Origin: Planococcus sp. APC 4015
Lineage (GTDB): Bacteria; Actinomycetota; Actinomycetes; Actinomycetales; Microbacteriaceae
Assembly (NCBI GenBank): GCA_030407505.1
Contig: JASDDH010000006.1
Location: 62,001 to 126,000 of the forward strand
Direction of reading: 5' to 3'
DNA length: 64,000 bases
Shown in pieces: positions 8,696 to 16,418 of the stretch. A program made the translations under genes and the position numbers. Numbering within the stretch: position 1 is the first letter of the stretch; each line of letters starts with the position of its first letter. The notes beneath the pieces were generated by a model. It was not told the DNA's origin, ran no database searches, and saw only the letters and a list, made by a program, of their open reading frames with translations.

Positions 8696-11398
8696 TCAGC
8701 GGGTTCCGGGACGCGGGGGCGGACCGGAATCGGGTCTGGATGGCGGCGTGCTGCCGGGCTTGTCGGCGCCCGAACGCGGCGGCGGGCCTTCGGTTCGCGG
8801 CGGCGGGGGCTTCGTGATCGAGGTGTCCTGCGCCGGAGTGCGCGGCGGGGGCGGATTCTTCGGAGGCGGCGGGGCCTGCGACGACGACGTCTTGGGGACG
8901 ACTCGCTCGGGCACGAGCTTCGCACGCAGCGTGTCGAGGTCGCCTGAGAGCCTGGACTCGCGGGAGATCCGTGCAAGGCGTTCCCGGTACGTGGGAGCAC
9001 CCGGTGCGATGCCGTGGTAAATGACCGCTGTTGCGGCCACGTCATCGCCGCGCTTCGTCCGCGCGAGCTCGTCGCGCGACACGACGATCGCCCAGAACGT
9101 ATCGAGCGGCAGCTGCGCGAAACGGATGGAGCCGTCGGTCTGTCGGGCACCAGCTGCCGACCGACCGCCCGTCTGTGCGACGACGATCGCGCGGCCCGGT
9201 CTCGGGCTGACCGCGTACTTCGGTGCCCGCAGGGGATGCCACGGCACCACCGCGTTGAGCCGACCCAGGTCAGCGTCGTTGAGCGAGCGCACGTTCTTCT
9301 CAGCGCGGCGGTACCGGAATCGCTCTGAAAGCTGAGTATCGCTCGACGGTGCGTCGGTGAACTCGACGCCGCTCGACGTGATCCGCACCGGGAACGCTGC
9401 GCGCTGAGTGGAGCCGTCGACGTCGATGCGCGTGGTCGCCCAGTTGATGAGCCACAGCAGCACGAGCGGCAGCAAGATGCCGAGCAACATCAGTATCAGC
9501 GCGATGAGCGCGACGGCCAGCGTGTTGACCGGGTGGGTCGATGCGAAGAAGATCGGCACTTCTTGTGTGAGCGCCTCGCCGTCCGCCGACTGCACGGTCA
9601 TTGTGACGCTCGCCCGCACCGCGCTGTCAGCAGGGGTCTCGTTCGTGACCGAGACCGGAATCTCGACGGTTTCACCTGAAGCGACGGCGACGCAGTTCTC
9701 GGATGCCGCGGGGTCACCGATCTGCCACACCCACTGCTCGCGCACGGCACTGTCACTATCCACGACCGGATCACTCGTGACGCACACGGCCCCCGGCTCA
9801 CCCGACCCGGGACCCGTGACAACGATGGAGCCGCGCGCGACACCGTCTGCTCCTTCGAGCGTGCTGAGGTTGACGGGAGTACCGATGCGAGGGTAGCCCG
9901 TCGGGAGGACTGTCTTCACCGTCTGCCGCGTGGTCACGGGGGCCAGCTGAAGCTGATGTCCGGTCGTGGTGAGCGGTGATATCGACGCCTCGACCACGAC
10001 CTGCGCGTCCGTGACTTCGGGCGGCACGGGAATCGTGATCCGGCCGGTCGCAGGATCGACCTCTGCGCCGGACAGCTGCGTCGACGTGCCGTCTGGGGCG
10101 ACGAGGCTCGCGGTGAAAGAGCCTTCGGTGAACGCCTCGAGCGACGCGGACTCGCCGTCGAGGTCGACGACCTGCGCGACCAGCTCTGCGGATGCTTCCC
10201 CATCTTCTGTGATCGCGATCTCGTTCTGCGGTTCGAACTCGATGCTGAGATCGCTGAACAAGAAGAGAGAGGGGCTCCCCATGGGCGCGAACCGCCACTG
10301 CCCGTGCATGTCCGATCCGTCGATCCTGACGTCGATGACCGATGGCACGCCGCCCGTGACACGTGCCCACTCCTGCTCGGTGGACGCGGTCACGGTCGCG
10401 AGCGACGAGCCCGCAGGCGGGTTCAGCGTCCAGTCTCCGTCGGCGAGGATGCGAAAGCGTGCGACGCCCGGGTCGACCCAGAACGAGCCGTCGGCGTCGA
10501 TCTGCCCCGCGTAGCCGCCTCCGACCCGCGCACCGAGCTCGAGGAACACTCTGGAAAGCGCATCGGGACTGTCTGCTTCGACGAACGCGCCACGAACATA
10601 GTTCTCAGGTTGAGGCTGAAGCCCGCACTTTCCATCGGCTTCGATCAGCGGGCGCATGACCTGACCCGCTTCGCGCGCGGAGTCCGTCGTCGCGAGGAGA
10701 GACCCGACCACGACGACTCCCGACTGACGCAGCGAATCGAATATGCCGTAGTCCGCCGGTGCGGCACCGCGCGGATCAATCTGCGCACCGCACATCTGGT
10801 TGAGCGCGTCGAGATCGCCTTGTTGCTGCCCGTTCGGCGGCCCGATATCGAGCTGTCCGTCGGTCATCCAGATGAGCAGCGCGCATCCAGGAACCGCTGC
10901 CTCTTGAGCAGCGATCTCGCGCTGCGCACCGCGCAGCGCCGCCGGCCAGTTCGTGTAGCCGGCGGGGGTGCGCGCCTCGATCGCGCTCTTCAGCTCGTCT
11001 GCACTGTTCTCGCTCGCCGCCCGCCATGGGATCACCGAAGTGAAATCGGTGCTGAAGAACCCCGCGGCCCAGTTGACGGCTATCCCCTCGCCCAGCGAGT
11101 TCAGCTGGGTCAGGCTGTTCGCCAAGACATCGGCACGGATGTTGTCGGGGTCGGACCCGGTGCCGTCGCCCTGACCGTCAGCTGCGGCGAGCGACCTCGA
11201 CTCGTCGATCAGGTAGTAGACGTTGACGACGCCCGTCGACGCGACGCACGTCCGCAGGTCGTCGATCGCACCGCTGCCCGTCTCCGACAACCGGGAGTCA
11301 CCGGACGTGGCCGCCGTCGCGGGCTGCACCGCCGCTACTGGCGCGAGAGCGAGCAACACCGCCGCGACAGCCGCGACAAGGCCGTACTTGCGAGCCAT
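8696..11398 (-). CDS. Exported von Willebrand factor A protein with membrane anchor and proline-rich tail, 900 aa
   Basis: A signal peptide (1-30, ending A-T-A-A) precedes a vWA domain whose metal-site motif D65-E-S67-R-S69 is intact. Ig-like beta-sandwich segments appear to follow up to about 620. One transmembrane helix at about 626-652 leads to a cytoplasmic region of about 180 residues and a proline-rich tail (about 836-900) with several PPPP runs. The vWA domain is therefore outside and the tail inside, where it could bind the tubulin-like protein. vWA domains usually mediate metal-dependent protein binding. The ATG at 11398 overlaps the stop of the small membrane protein upstream (TGATG), implying coupled translation. 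Confidence 0.88.
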   Translation of the reverse strand: MARKYGLVAAVAAVLLALAPVAAVQPATAATSGDSRLSETGSGAIDDLRTCVASTGVVNVYYLIDESRSLAAADGQGDGTGSDPDNIRADVLANSLTQLNSLGEGIAVNWAAGFFSTDFTSVIPWRAASENSADELKSAIEARTPAGYTNWPAALRGAQREIAAQEAAVPGCALLIWMTDGQLDIGPPNGQQQGDLDALNQMCGAQIDPRGAAPADYGIFDSLRQSGVVVVGSLLATTDSAREAGQVMRPLIEADGKCGLQPQPENYVRGAFVEADSPDALSRVFLELGARVGGGYAGQIDADGSFWVDPGVARFRILADGDWTLNPPAGSSLATVTASTEQEWARVTGGVPSVIDVRIDGSDMHGQWRFAPMGSPSLFLFSDLSIEFEPQNEIAITEDGEASAELVAQVVDLDGESASLEAFTEGSFTASLVAPDGTSTQLSGAEVDPATGRITIPVPPEVTDAQVVVEASISPLTTTGHQLQLAPVTTRQTVKTVLPTGYPRIGTPVNLSTLEGADGVARGSIVVTGPGSGEPGAVCVTSDPVVDSDSAVREQWVWQIGDPAASENCVAVASGETVEIPVSVTNETPADSAVRASVTMTVQSADGEALTQEVPIFFASTHPVNTLAVALIALILMLLGILLPLVLLWLINWATTRIDVDGSTQRAAFPVRITSSGVEFTDAPSSDTQLSERFRYRRAEKNVRSLNDADLGRLNAVVPWHPLRAPKYAVSPRPGRAIVVAQTGGRSAAGARQTDGSIRFAQLPLDTFWAIVVSRDELARTKRGDDVAATAVIYHGIAPGAPTYRERLARISRESRLSGDLDTLRAKLVPERVVPKTSSSQAPPPPKNPPPPRTPAQDTSITKPPPPRTEGPPPRSGADKPGSTPPSRPDSGPPPRPGTR

Positions 11399-11820
11399 CA
11401 GAGGATCCACTCCGAGATCGGAACGCTCATGTTCAGCGCGTGCCACACGCCGACGATCATCGACGCGACCGCGAGCCAGAGCAGCACGCGGGTCCACTCG
11501 GGTCTGATGTCGAAGTTGCGGTTCGCACGGAGGCCATTGCGCTGGCTGACGTTGTCGAGTCCGTAGAGGACCATCACCACGATCGGCGTCAACAGGTATC
11601 CGATCAAACTCATCCAGAACGACCCCGCCGTGGCGAGAGGTACGGCGATGCCGATCAACGCGATCGGTGCGCTGAAGGCCACGGCGACGATCACGGCAAT
11701 GACGACGCTGGCCACCAGGGCCAGGATGCCGGTGATGAGCCAGACCGGGCTGGCGGCAGCGCGTGACGGCGACGGAGACCTCTCGGTTTGCCGCATCCGT
11801 GCAGTCGATGACGACGTCAT
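11398..11820 (-). CDS. Small polytopic membrane protein, first gene of the tubulin/vWA operon, 140 aa
   Basis: After a Ser/Arg-rich N-terminus of about 25 residues there are three or four hydrophobic helices (about 26-48, 50-65, 68-88 and 110-130). No family is recognised. The ATG at 11820 is preceded by a purine-rich ribosome-binding site (GGGGGGAG), which favours it over the longer GTG-type alternatives. Its stop overlaps the start of the vWA gene by one base, so it is probably made in fixed ratio with that protein and may act as a membrane partner. Confidence 0.75.
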   Translation of the reverse strand: MTSSSTARMRQTERSPSPSRAAASPVWLITGILALVASVVIAVIVAVAFSAPIALIGIAVPLATAGSFWMSLIGYLLTPIVVMVLYGLDNVSQRNGLRANRNFDIRPEWTRVLLWLAVASMIVGVWHALNMSVPISEWIL

Positions 11821-11891
11821 GCCAGCAGCTCCCCCCTCGTACCGACGCGATGAGAGTCGGCGGCCCCCCAAGAGACGCGGTTCACAACAGA

Positions 11892-11920
11892 ACTCTCACC
11901 GCGACTCTCACCTTGTGAGA
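11892..11920 (-). promoter_or_regulatory. Repeated GGTGAGAGT boxes and an inverted repeat in the leader of the tubulin/vWA operon
   Basis: On the minus strand GGTGAGAGT occurs twice (11892-11900 and 11904-11912), 12 bases apart. The second copy is part of TCTCAC-CTT-GTGAGA (11906-11920), an inverted repeat around the expected transcription start. A related GATGAGAGT lies at about 11849-11857. The layout suggests a binding site for a regulator near the start point. Confidence 0.4.
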
Positions 11921-11921
11921 C

Positions 11922-11950
11922 ACAGTATGCCCCGCGGGGTTTGATGTGAA
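11922..11950 (-). promoter_or_regulatory. Predicted sigma-70-type promoter of the tubulin/vWA operon
   Basis: Reading leftward, TTCACA (11945-11950) is a five-of-six match to the -35 consensus. A 17-base spacer containing CCCCGCGGGG separates it from TACTGT (11922-11927), a fair -10 box. The transcript would start near 11915 with a leader of about 95 bases. Confidence 0.5.
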
Positions 11951-12008
11951 AGTTGAGAAGACCGCTGTCGACATGGACAGAACGTCGCGACGGCTCGATG
12001 CATCCAAG

Positions 12009-12641
12009 TCAGTAGGACCACTCCCAGCCAGTGGGGCTGCCGCCGGCGGCGAGCACGAGGAACCCGTTCCTTGCGGCCACGTCGAGCACGATCCATCCCG
12101 AGACGCTCTGGCCCGGACCGATCTGAGACGGCAACTGCTGCCCCGAGTCCAGGCACGACCACGCGTTGCCGACCGGGTCGTTGAGACGCTTGCCGTCGGT
12201 GTCGTAGGCCTGCCAGTCGTACTGCGTGAACGACACCCAGGGGAACTCTTCTTGAGCGAGCTCGGGAGCGGTCTCGACGTTGAGATGGATGCCGACGTAG
12301 TGGCCGTTCGCGGCCGGATCGGCGAAGCCGCTCGTGCATTCGGTGTCGAGCACGATGTCGGTCACCGCGAACCGGGCGAGCGTCAGATCGCCCTCGGCGG
12401 CTGACACGCCCGCGAGTTGACCGATGTCCTTCACGAGGTTGCCGCGCGTGCTCATGACCCGCTCACCGAACTCGGCATCGACGGCCGGCGGCTCCGATTC
12501 CGTAGGCGAGGGCGAAGGCGAGGCAGAGGCGACCGGAGCGGTGTCGGGAGTCTTGCCCGTGTCTGCAGGCGGCGATGTCGAGCACCCGACGAGGGTCAGT
12601 GCGAGAACGACGGATGCCGCAGTTGATGCGAGGATTCGCAT
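12009..12641 (-). CDS. Secreted lipoprotein, 210 aa
   Basis: Residues 1-20 form a lipoprotein signal peptide ending in the lipobox L-V-G-C, so the mature protein would be lipid-anchored outside the membrane. A Ser/Pro/Thr-rich linker (about 22-50) leads to a compact, probably beta-rich domain of about 150 residues with two cysteines that could pair. The overall shape recalls small immunoglobulin-like (DUF4352-type) lipoproteins, but I cannot assign it. The ATG at 12641 has AAGGAG 8 bases upstream. It reads in the same direction as the tubulin operon but lies upstream of that operon's own promoter, so it is probably a separate unit, and it is divergent from the restriction island. Confidence 0.75.
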   Translation of the reverse strand: MRILASTAASVVLALTLVGCSTSPPADTGKTPDTAPVASASPSPSPTESEPPAVDAEFGERVMSTRGNLVKDIGQLAGVSAAEGDLTLARFAVTDIVLDTECTSGFADPAANGHYVGIHLNVETAPELAQEEFPWVSFTQYDWQAYDTDGKRLNDPVGNAWSCLDSGQQLPSQIGPGQSVSGWIVLDVAARNGFLVLAAGGSPTGWEWSY

Positions 12642-12771
12642 GTGAGTCTCCTTGAGGTCTGAAGGCGACCGGCAGGCGGGCTCGCCCCCCAGAGCCACCC
12701 GCCTGCCGAGGCAGACTGAGCCGCCGGAATGAACGCTAGACACTAGATCGCAAGGACGGGAGGTAGAAGCT

Positions 12772-12826
12772 GATAACCCGTGTTATCGAAGTTTTCTGAT
12801 TCAGAAGCTGGTTCCCCGATAGGTTG
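12772..12826 (+). promoter_or_regulatory. Promoter with two palindromes ahead of the type I restriction operon
   Basis: Two perfect inverted repeats precede the first gene: GATAAC-CCGT-GTTATC (12772-12787) and TTCTGATTCAGAA (12794-12806). TAGGTT at 12820-12825 is a plausible -10 box, and the ATG lies 6 bases after it, so the transcript may be leaderless. A -35 box with a 17-base spacer would fall at 12797-12802, inside the second palindrome, so a bound protein could block or recruit polymerase. Confidence 0.45.
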
Positions 12827-12831
12827 ACCTC

Positions 12832-14808
12832 ATGTCCTCTTCGACCTCGCTGCTCATCGGCCTCACCGGCATCGCCCGGCTCGCCGGCGTGCAGCGACCG
12901 GTCGCATCCGTGTGGCGCAGTCGTTTCAGCACCGGTGAAGATGCCTTTCCCTCCGCGGTCAAGCAGAACGACGGGCATCCGCTCTTCGACGCGATCGACG
13001 TCGCACGCTGGCTCGAGCGCACCGAGCACGGCAACAATCCCGACGCCGTAGCCGACGCGGCAGCGACCGCTGCGCCGTCGGATTTCGACGTGTCAGATGC
13101 CGCTGACGTCGACGTCGTCGACGCTCTGCTCGCGCTGCGCACTGCTGCCGGACAATCCGTCGGTGCCATGAGCCGCGCCGAGCTCACCGCCCTCGCCCTC
13201 GAAGTCGACCCGGGCGATGCATTCCTCCGCGCCGAGATCGAGCGCGCCCCGCTCGGCTGGGCGGAGTGGGCCGATGTGCTCGCAGACGCCGCGTACACCG
13301 CGGCGCAGGGTGCGCGGGTGATCGAGCGACGCCACGCTGCCACCCGTGCTTCTGCAGGTTCAGCCGGACCGCTGACCCCCGTCGGCGAGAACCTGGTCAT
13401 CACGCTCGTCTCGGCACTCGTATCTCCATTGACTTCACGGCTCCGCATCGGCGCCGGCATCAGCCCGGCGTTCGCGATGGACGTGCTGCGCGAAGTCGGT
13501 GACGAGCTCGACGTCGAGAGTCCGGCCGGAGAGGCCGGCCGCCGCATCCGTCGCCGGTTGGTGTGCGAGGCGATCGCCACGCCGTCATCAGCCGTCGACG
13601 AGACATCGTCGTCCGTGCACATCCACCGACTGCCGACGGACTCCTGGTCTGACGCCGCCGCGGTACTGAGGGATGCTGACGAGATCGCCCTCGCGCTCGC
13701 ATCGGCGGACCGTGCGCTGATCGTCGCACCGTCGTGGGCTTTCACTGATGCCCTCGCGGGCGCCGACGATCTCGCGCGCACCACCGTGCTGCGTTCAGGT
13801 CGGGTGCGTGCCGTCGTGCGGTTCGGCCCCGGCCTGGTGGCCACGGCCCCACGCGAGTCCATGAGCGTGTGGGTACTCGGCCCGCCCGTCGGCGAGGTGC
13901 CGATCGCTGAACGCTTCACCGCGATCGCCGATCTCACCGACGTCGATCTGAGCGCCGCAGCGCGACACGATGTGACGAGCGACGTGGTGGCCGCGATGGG
14001 CAGCGCGCGAGATGTACGCGCGCATTCCTTTCGGTTCGCACGCCTCGCGCGAACGTCGAGTCTGCTGTCGAGCCGCGGTCCACTCACCGCCGGTTCGACG
14101 GCGAGGCGCTCACGATCGGCGGTCGCGGATCAGGAGCTTCCCGCCCGGATCGACCGTGCGCGAGACGCTCTCGGTCCCGACGCTCCCGGCCCGGCACCGG
14201 TCGCCGCCGACGTCGTCGCCCTTCCTGCGGCGCGTGTCGACGGGCTTCTCGCCGCGCGACACCTGCGCGCGCTCGGCGGCATCCGCGTCGACTCGACCGA
14301 GTTCTCATCGAGTGGGCTCGTCGCCGTGTCAGCGGACGACCTCGACGACCCGACGCGCATCGGCGAACGACGGGTCGAGCCGCTGGAGTTCGCCACGCGG
14401 CATCCGTCGGCGAAGCTGACCCTGCCCGGAGACGTCATCTTCCGCACGTCGCCGACCCCCCGCGCGTGGGTCGATGTCGACGGCTCGAAGGTCGTCGTCT
14501 ACCCCGCCCGCGTGCTGCGGATCGACGCGTCGGACTCTGGCGGCCTCGTGCCCGAGCTGATCGCCGCCGACATCGCGACGTCGCGTGGCGGCGCGGGCGC
14601 CTGGCGGCGATGGATGCTGCGCCGCGTCGCTCCGTCGCAGGTCGCGCCGCTTCGCGCGTCTCTCACCGACCTCGCTCACCGCCGCGCCGAGCTGCTGCGC
14701 CGCGTGGACGCACTCGACATCTACACAGACCTGCTCGCATCCGGGATCACCTCGGGTGTCGTGACGCTCACCGAACCCGCCGCTTCCGCGGCATCCGTCA
14801 AGAAGTAG
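12832..14808 (+). CDS. HTH protein resembling a degenerate N6-DNA methylase with an HsdS-like C-terminus, 658 aa
   Basis: Residues 8-60 (G-I-A-R-L-A-G-V-x-R-x-x-x-S-x-W ... FDAIDVARWL) match the N-terminal helix-turn-helix of actinobacterial HTH-type N6-adenine methylases. Residues 175-190 (LTPVGENLV) resemble the start of the methylase core, and about 315-345 (GRVRAVVRFGPGLVA ... MSVWVLGPP) match its last strands. The SAM-binding D-P-x-C-G-x-G and catalytic N-P-P-[FY] motifs are absent, so it should not methylate. The C-terminal 180 residues look like one HsdS recognition half followed by a helical repeat. It lies 8 bases before hsdM and is probably a regulatory or DNA-recognition subunit. 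Function is inferred, not known. Confidence 0.65.
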   Translation: MSSSTSLLIGLTGIARLAGVQRPVASVWRSRFSTGEDAFPSAVKQNDGHPLFDAIDVARWLERTEHGNNPDAVADAAATAAPSDFDVSDAADVDVVDALLALRTAAGQSVGAMSRAELTALALEVDPGDAFLRAEIERAPLGWAEWADVLADAAYTAAQGARVIERRHAATRASAGSAGPLTPVGENLVITLVSALVSPLTSRLRIGAGISPAFAMDVLREVGDELDVESPAGEAGRRIRRRLVCEAIATPSSAVDETSSSVHIHRLPTDSWSDAAAVLRDADEIALALASADRALIVAPSWAFTDALAGADDLARTTVLRSGRVRAVVRFGPGLVATAPRESMSVWVLGPPVGEVPIAERFTAIADLTDVDLSAAARHDVTSDVVAAMGSARDVRAHSFRFARLARTSSLLSSRGPLTAGSTARRSRSAVADQELPARIDRARDALGPDAPGPAPVAADVVALPAARVDGLLAARHLRALGGIRVDSTEFSSSGLVAVSADDLDDPTRIGERRVEPLEFATRHPSAKLTLPGDVIFRTSPTPRAWVDVDGSKVVVYPARVLRIDASDSGGLVPELIAADIATSRGGAGAWRRWMLRRVAPSQVAPLRASLTDLAHRRAELLRRVDALDIYTDLLASGITSGVVTLTEPAASAASVKK

Positions 14809-14816
14809 AGGACACC

Positions 14817-16418
14817 ATGGCTCGCCCCACGAAAGCCGCCCCGCAGGCGCCGTCGACGATGAAGGAGCTAAAAGACACACTCTGGAAGGCCGCCGACAAG
14901 CTGCGCGGGTCGATGGATGCCTCGCAGTACAAGGACGTCATCCTCGGGCTCGTGTTCCTCAAGTACGTGTCGGACGCCTTCGACGAGCGTCGCGAGCAGA
15001 TCCGCGCCGAGCTGGCCGCCGATGACTACGACGACGACCAGATCGCCGAGCTCATCGACGACACCGACGAGTACACGGGGCGAGGGGTGTTCTGGGTGCC
15101 GGCGAACGCCCGTTGGTCACACCTGGCCGAGAATGCGAAGGGCACCGGTGACGGCGAGCGCACCATCGGTCTGCTGATCGATGAGGCGATGGATGCCGTC
15201 ATGCAGGCGAACCCGCAGCTGACCGGCACGCTGCCCCGCATCTTCAATCGCGACAGCGTCGACCAGCGCCGCCTCGGCGAACTGATCGACCTGCTGAACT
15301 CGGCCCGGTTCGCGGGTCAGGGTCAGGCCGGAGCGTCAGGACGGCGTGCGCGCGACCTGCTCGGCGAGGTGTACGAGTACTTCCTCGAGAAGTTCGCCGC
15401 CGCCGAAGGCAAGCGCGGCGGCGAGTTCTACACGCCCGCCGGGGTCGTGCGGGTGCTCGTCGAGCTGCTGCAGCCCACGCACGGTCGCGTATACGACCCG
15501 GCGTGCGGGTCGGGCGGCATGTTCGTGCAGGCCGAGAAGTTCCTCGAGTCGCACGAGGGCGAGGGCTCGAACATCTCGGTGTACGGCCAGGAGCTCAACG
15601 AGCGCACGTGGCGCATGGCGAAGATGAATCTCGCGATCCACGGGCTGTCGGGCAACCTCGGGCCGCGGTGGGGCGACACGTTCGCGCGTGATCTGCACCC
15701 CGAACTGCAGGCCGACTTCGTGATGGCGAACCCTCCGTTCAACATCAAGGACTGGGCGCGCAGCGAGTCGGATCCGCGCTGGAAGTACGGCGTCCCTCCC
15801 GCAGGCAACGCGAACTACGCGTGGATCCAGCACATCCTCTCGAAGCTCGCTCCCGGCGGCACCGCCGGTGTCGTGATGGCGAACGGCTCGATGTCGTCGA
15901 ACTCGGGTGGTGAGGGCCAGATTCGCGCTGAGATCGTCGAGGCGGACCTGGTGTCGTGCATGGTCGCCCTGCCGACCCAGCTGTTCCGTTCGACCGGCAT
16001 CCCGGTGTGCGTCTGGTTCTTCGCGAAGGACAAGGGCGCGCGGGCGGGCGAGGTGCTGTTCATCGACGCACGCAACCTGGGGCACATGGTCGACCGCGCC
16101 GAGCGCGCGCTGTCGGACGACGACATCGCCCGCATCGCCGGAACCTTCCACGCGTGGAGGGGAATCGATTCGGATGCCGCGCTGGACGAGTACGCGGATG
16201 TGCCGGGGTTCGCCTACTCCGCCACCCTCGCCGAAATCAAGACCGTCGACTACGCCCTGACACCGGGCCGCTACGTCGGTGCGGCGGATGTCGAGGACGA
16301 CGGCGAGCCGATCGAGCAGAAGCTCGCGCGGCTGCGTGCAGAGCTCGAGGCGCAGTTCGCCGAGTCGGCACGACTGGCCGAGGTCGTGCGCGAGCAGCTC
16401 GGGCGGGTCGATGTCTGA
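14817..16418 (+). CDS. hsdM: Type I restriction-modification system DNA methyltransferase subunit HsdM
   Basis: This subunit adds methyl groups to adenine in the host DNA site as part of an M2S complex. It has the N-terminal helical HsdM domain (D-T-L-W-K-A-A-D-K-L-R) followed by the N6-methylase fold: motif I D-P-A-C-G-S-G-G at about 226-233 and the catalytic N-P-P-F at about 305-308. Both are intact, and the length of 533 residues is normal. The ATG at 14817 follows the upstream stop by 8 bases. Its last 8 bases overlap hsdS, as is common for this gene pair. The very GC-rich codon use fits the host genome, unlike the following hsdS. Confidence 0.96.
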   Translation: MARPTKAAPQAPSTMKELKDTLWKAADKLRGSMDASQYKDVILGLVFLKYVSDAFDERREQIRAELAADDYDDDQIAELIDDTDEYTGRGVFWVPANARWSHLAENAKGTGDGERTIGLLIDEAMDAVMQANPQLTGTLPRIFNRDSVDQRRLGELIDLLNSARFAGQGQAGASGRRARDLLGEVYEYFLEKFAAAEGKRGGEFYTPAGVVRVLVELLQPTHGRVYDPACGSGGMFVQAEKFLESHEGEGSNISVYGQELNERTWRMAKMNLAIHGLSGNLGPRWGDTFARDLHPELQADFVMANPPFNIKDWARSESDPRWKYGVPPAGNANYAWIQHILSKLAPGGTAGVVMANGSMSSNSGGEGQIRAEIVEADLVSCMVALPTQLFRSTGIPVCVWFFAKDKGARAGEVLFIDARNLGHMVDRAERALSDDDIARIAGTFHAWRGIDSDAALDEYADVPGFAYSATLAEIKTVDYALTPGRYVGAADVEDDGEPIEQKLARLRAELEAQFAESARLAEVVREQLGRVDV

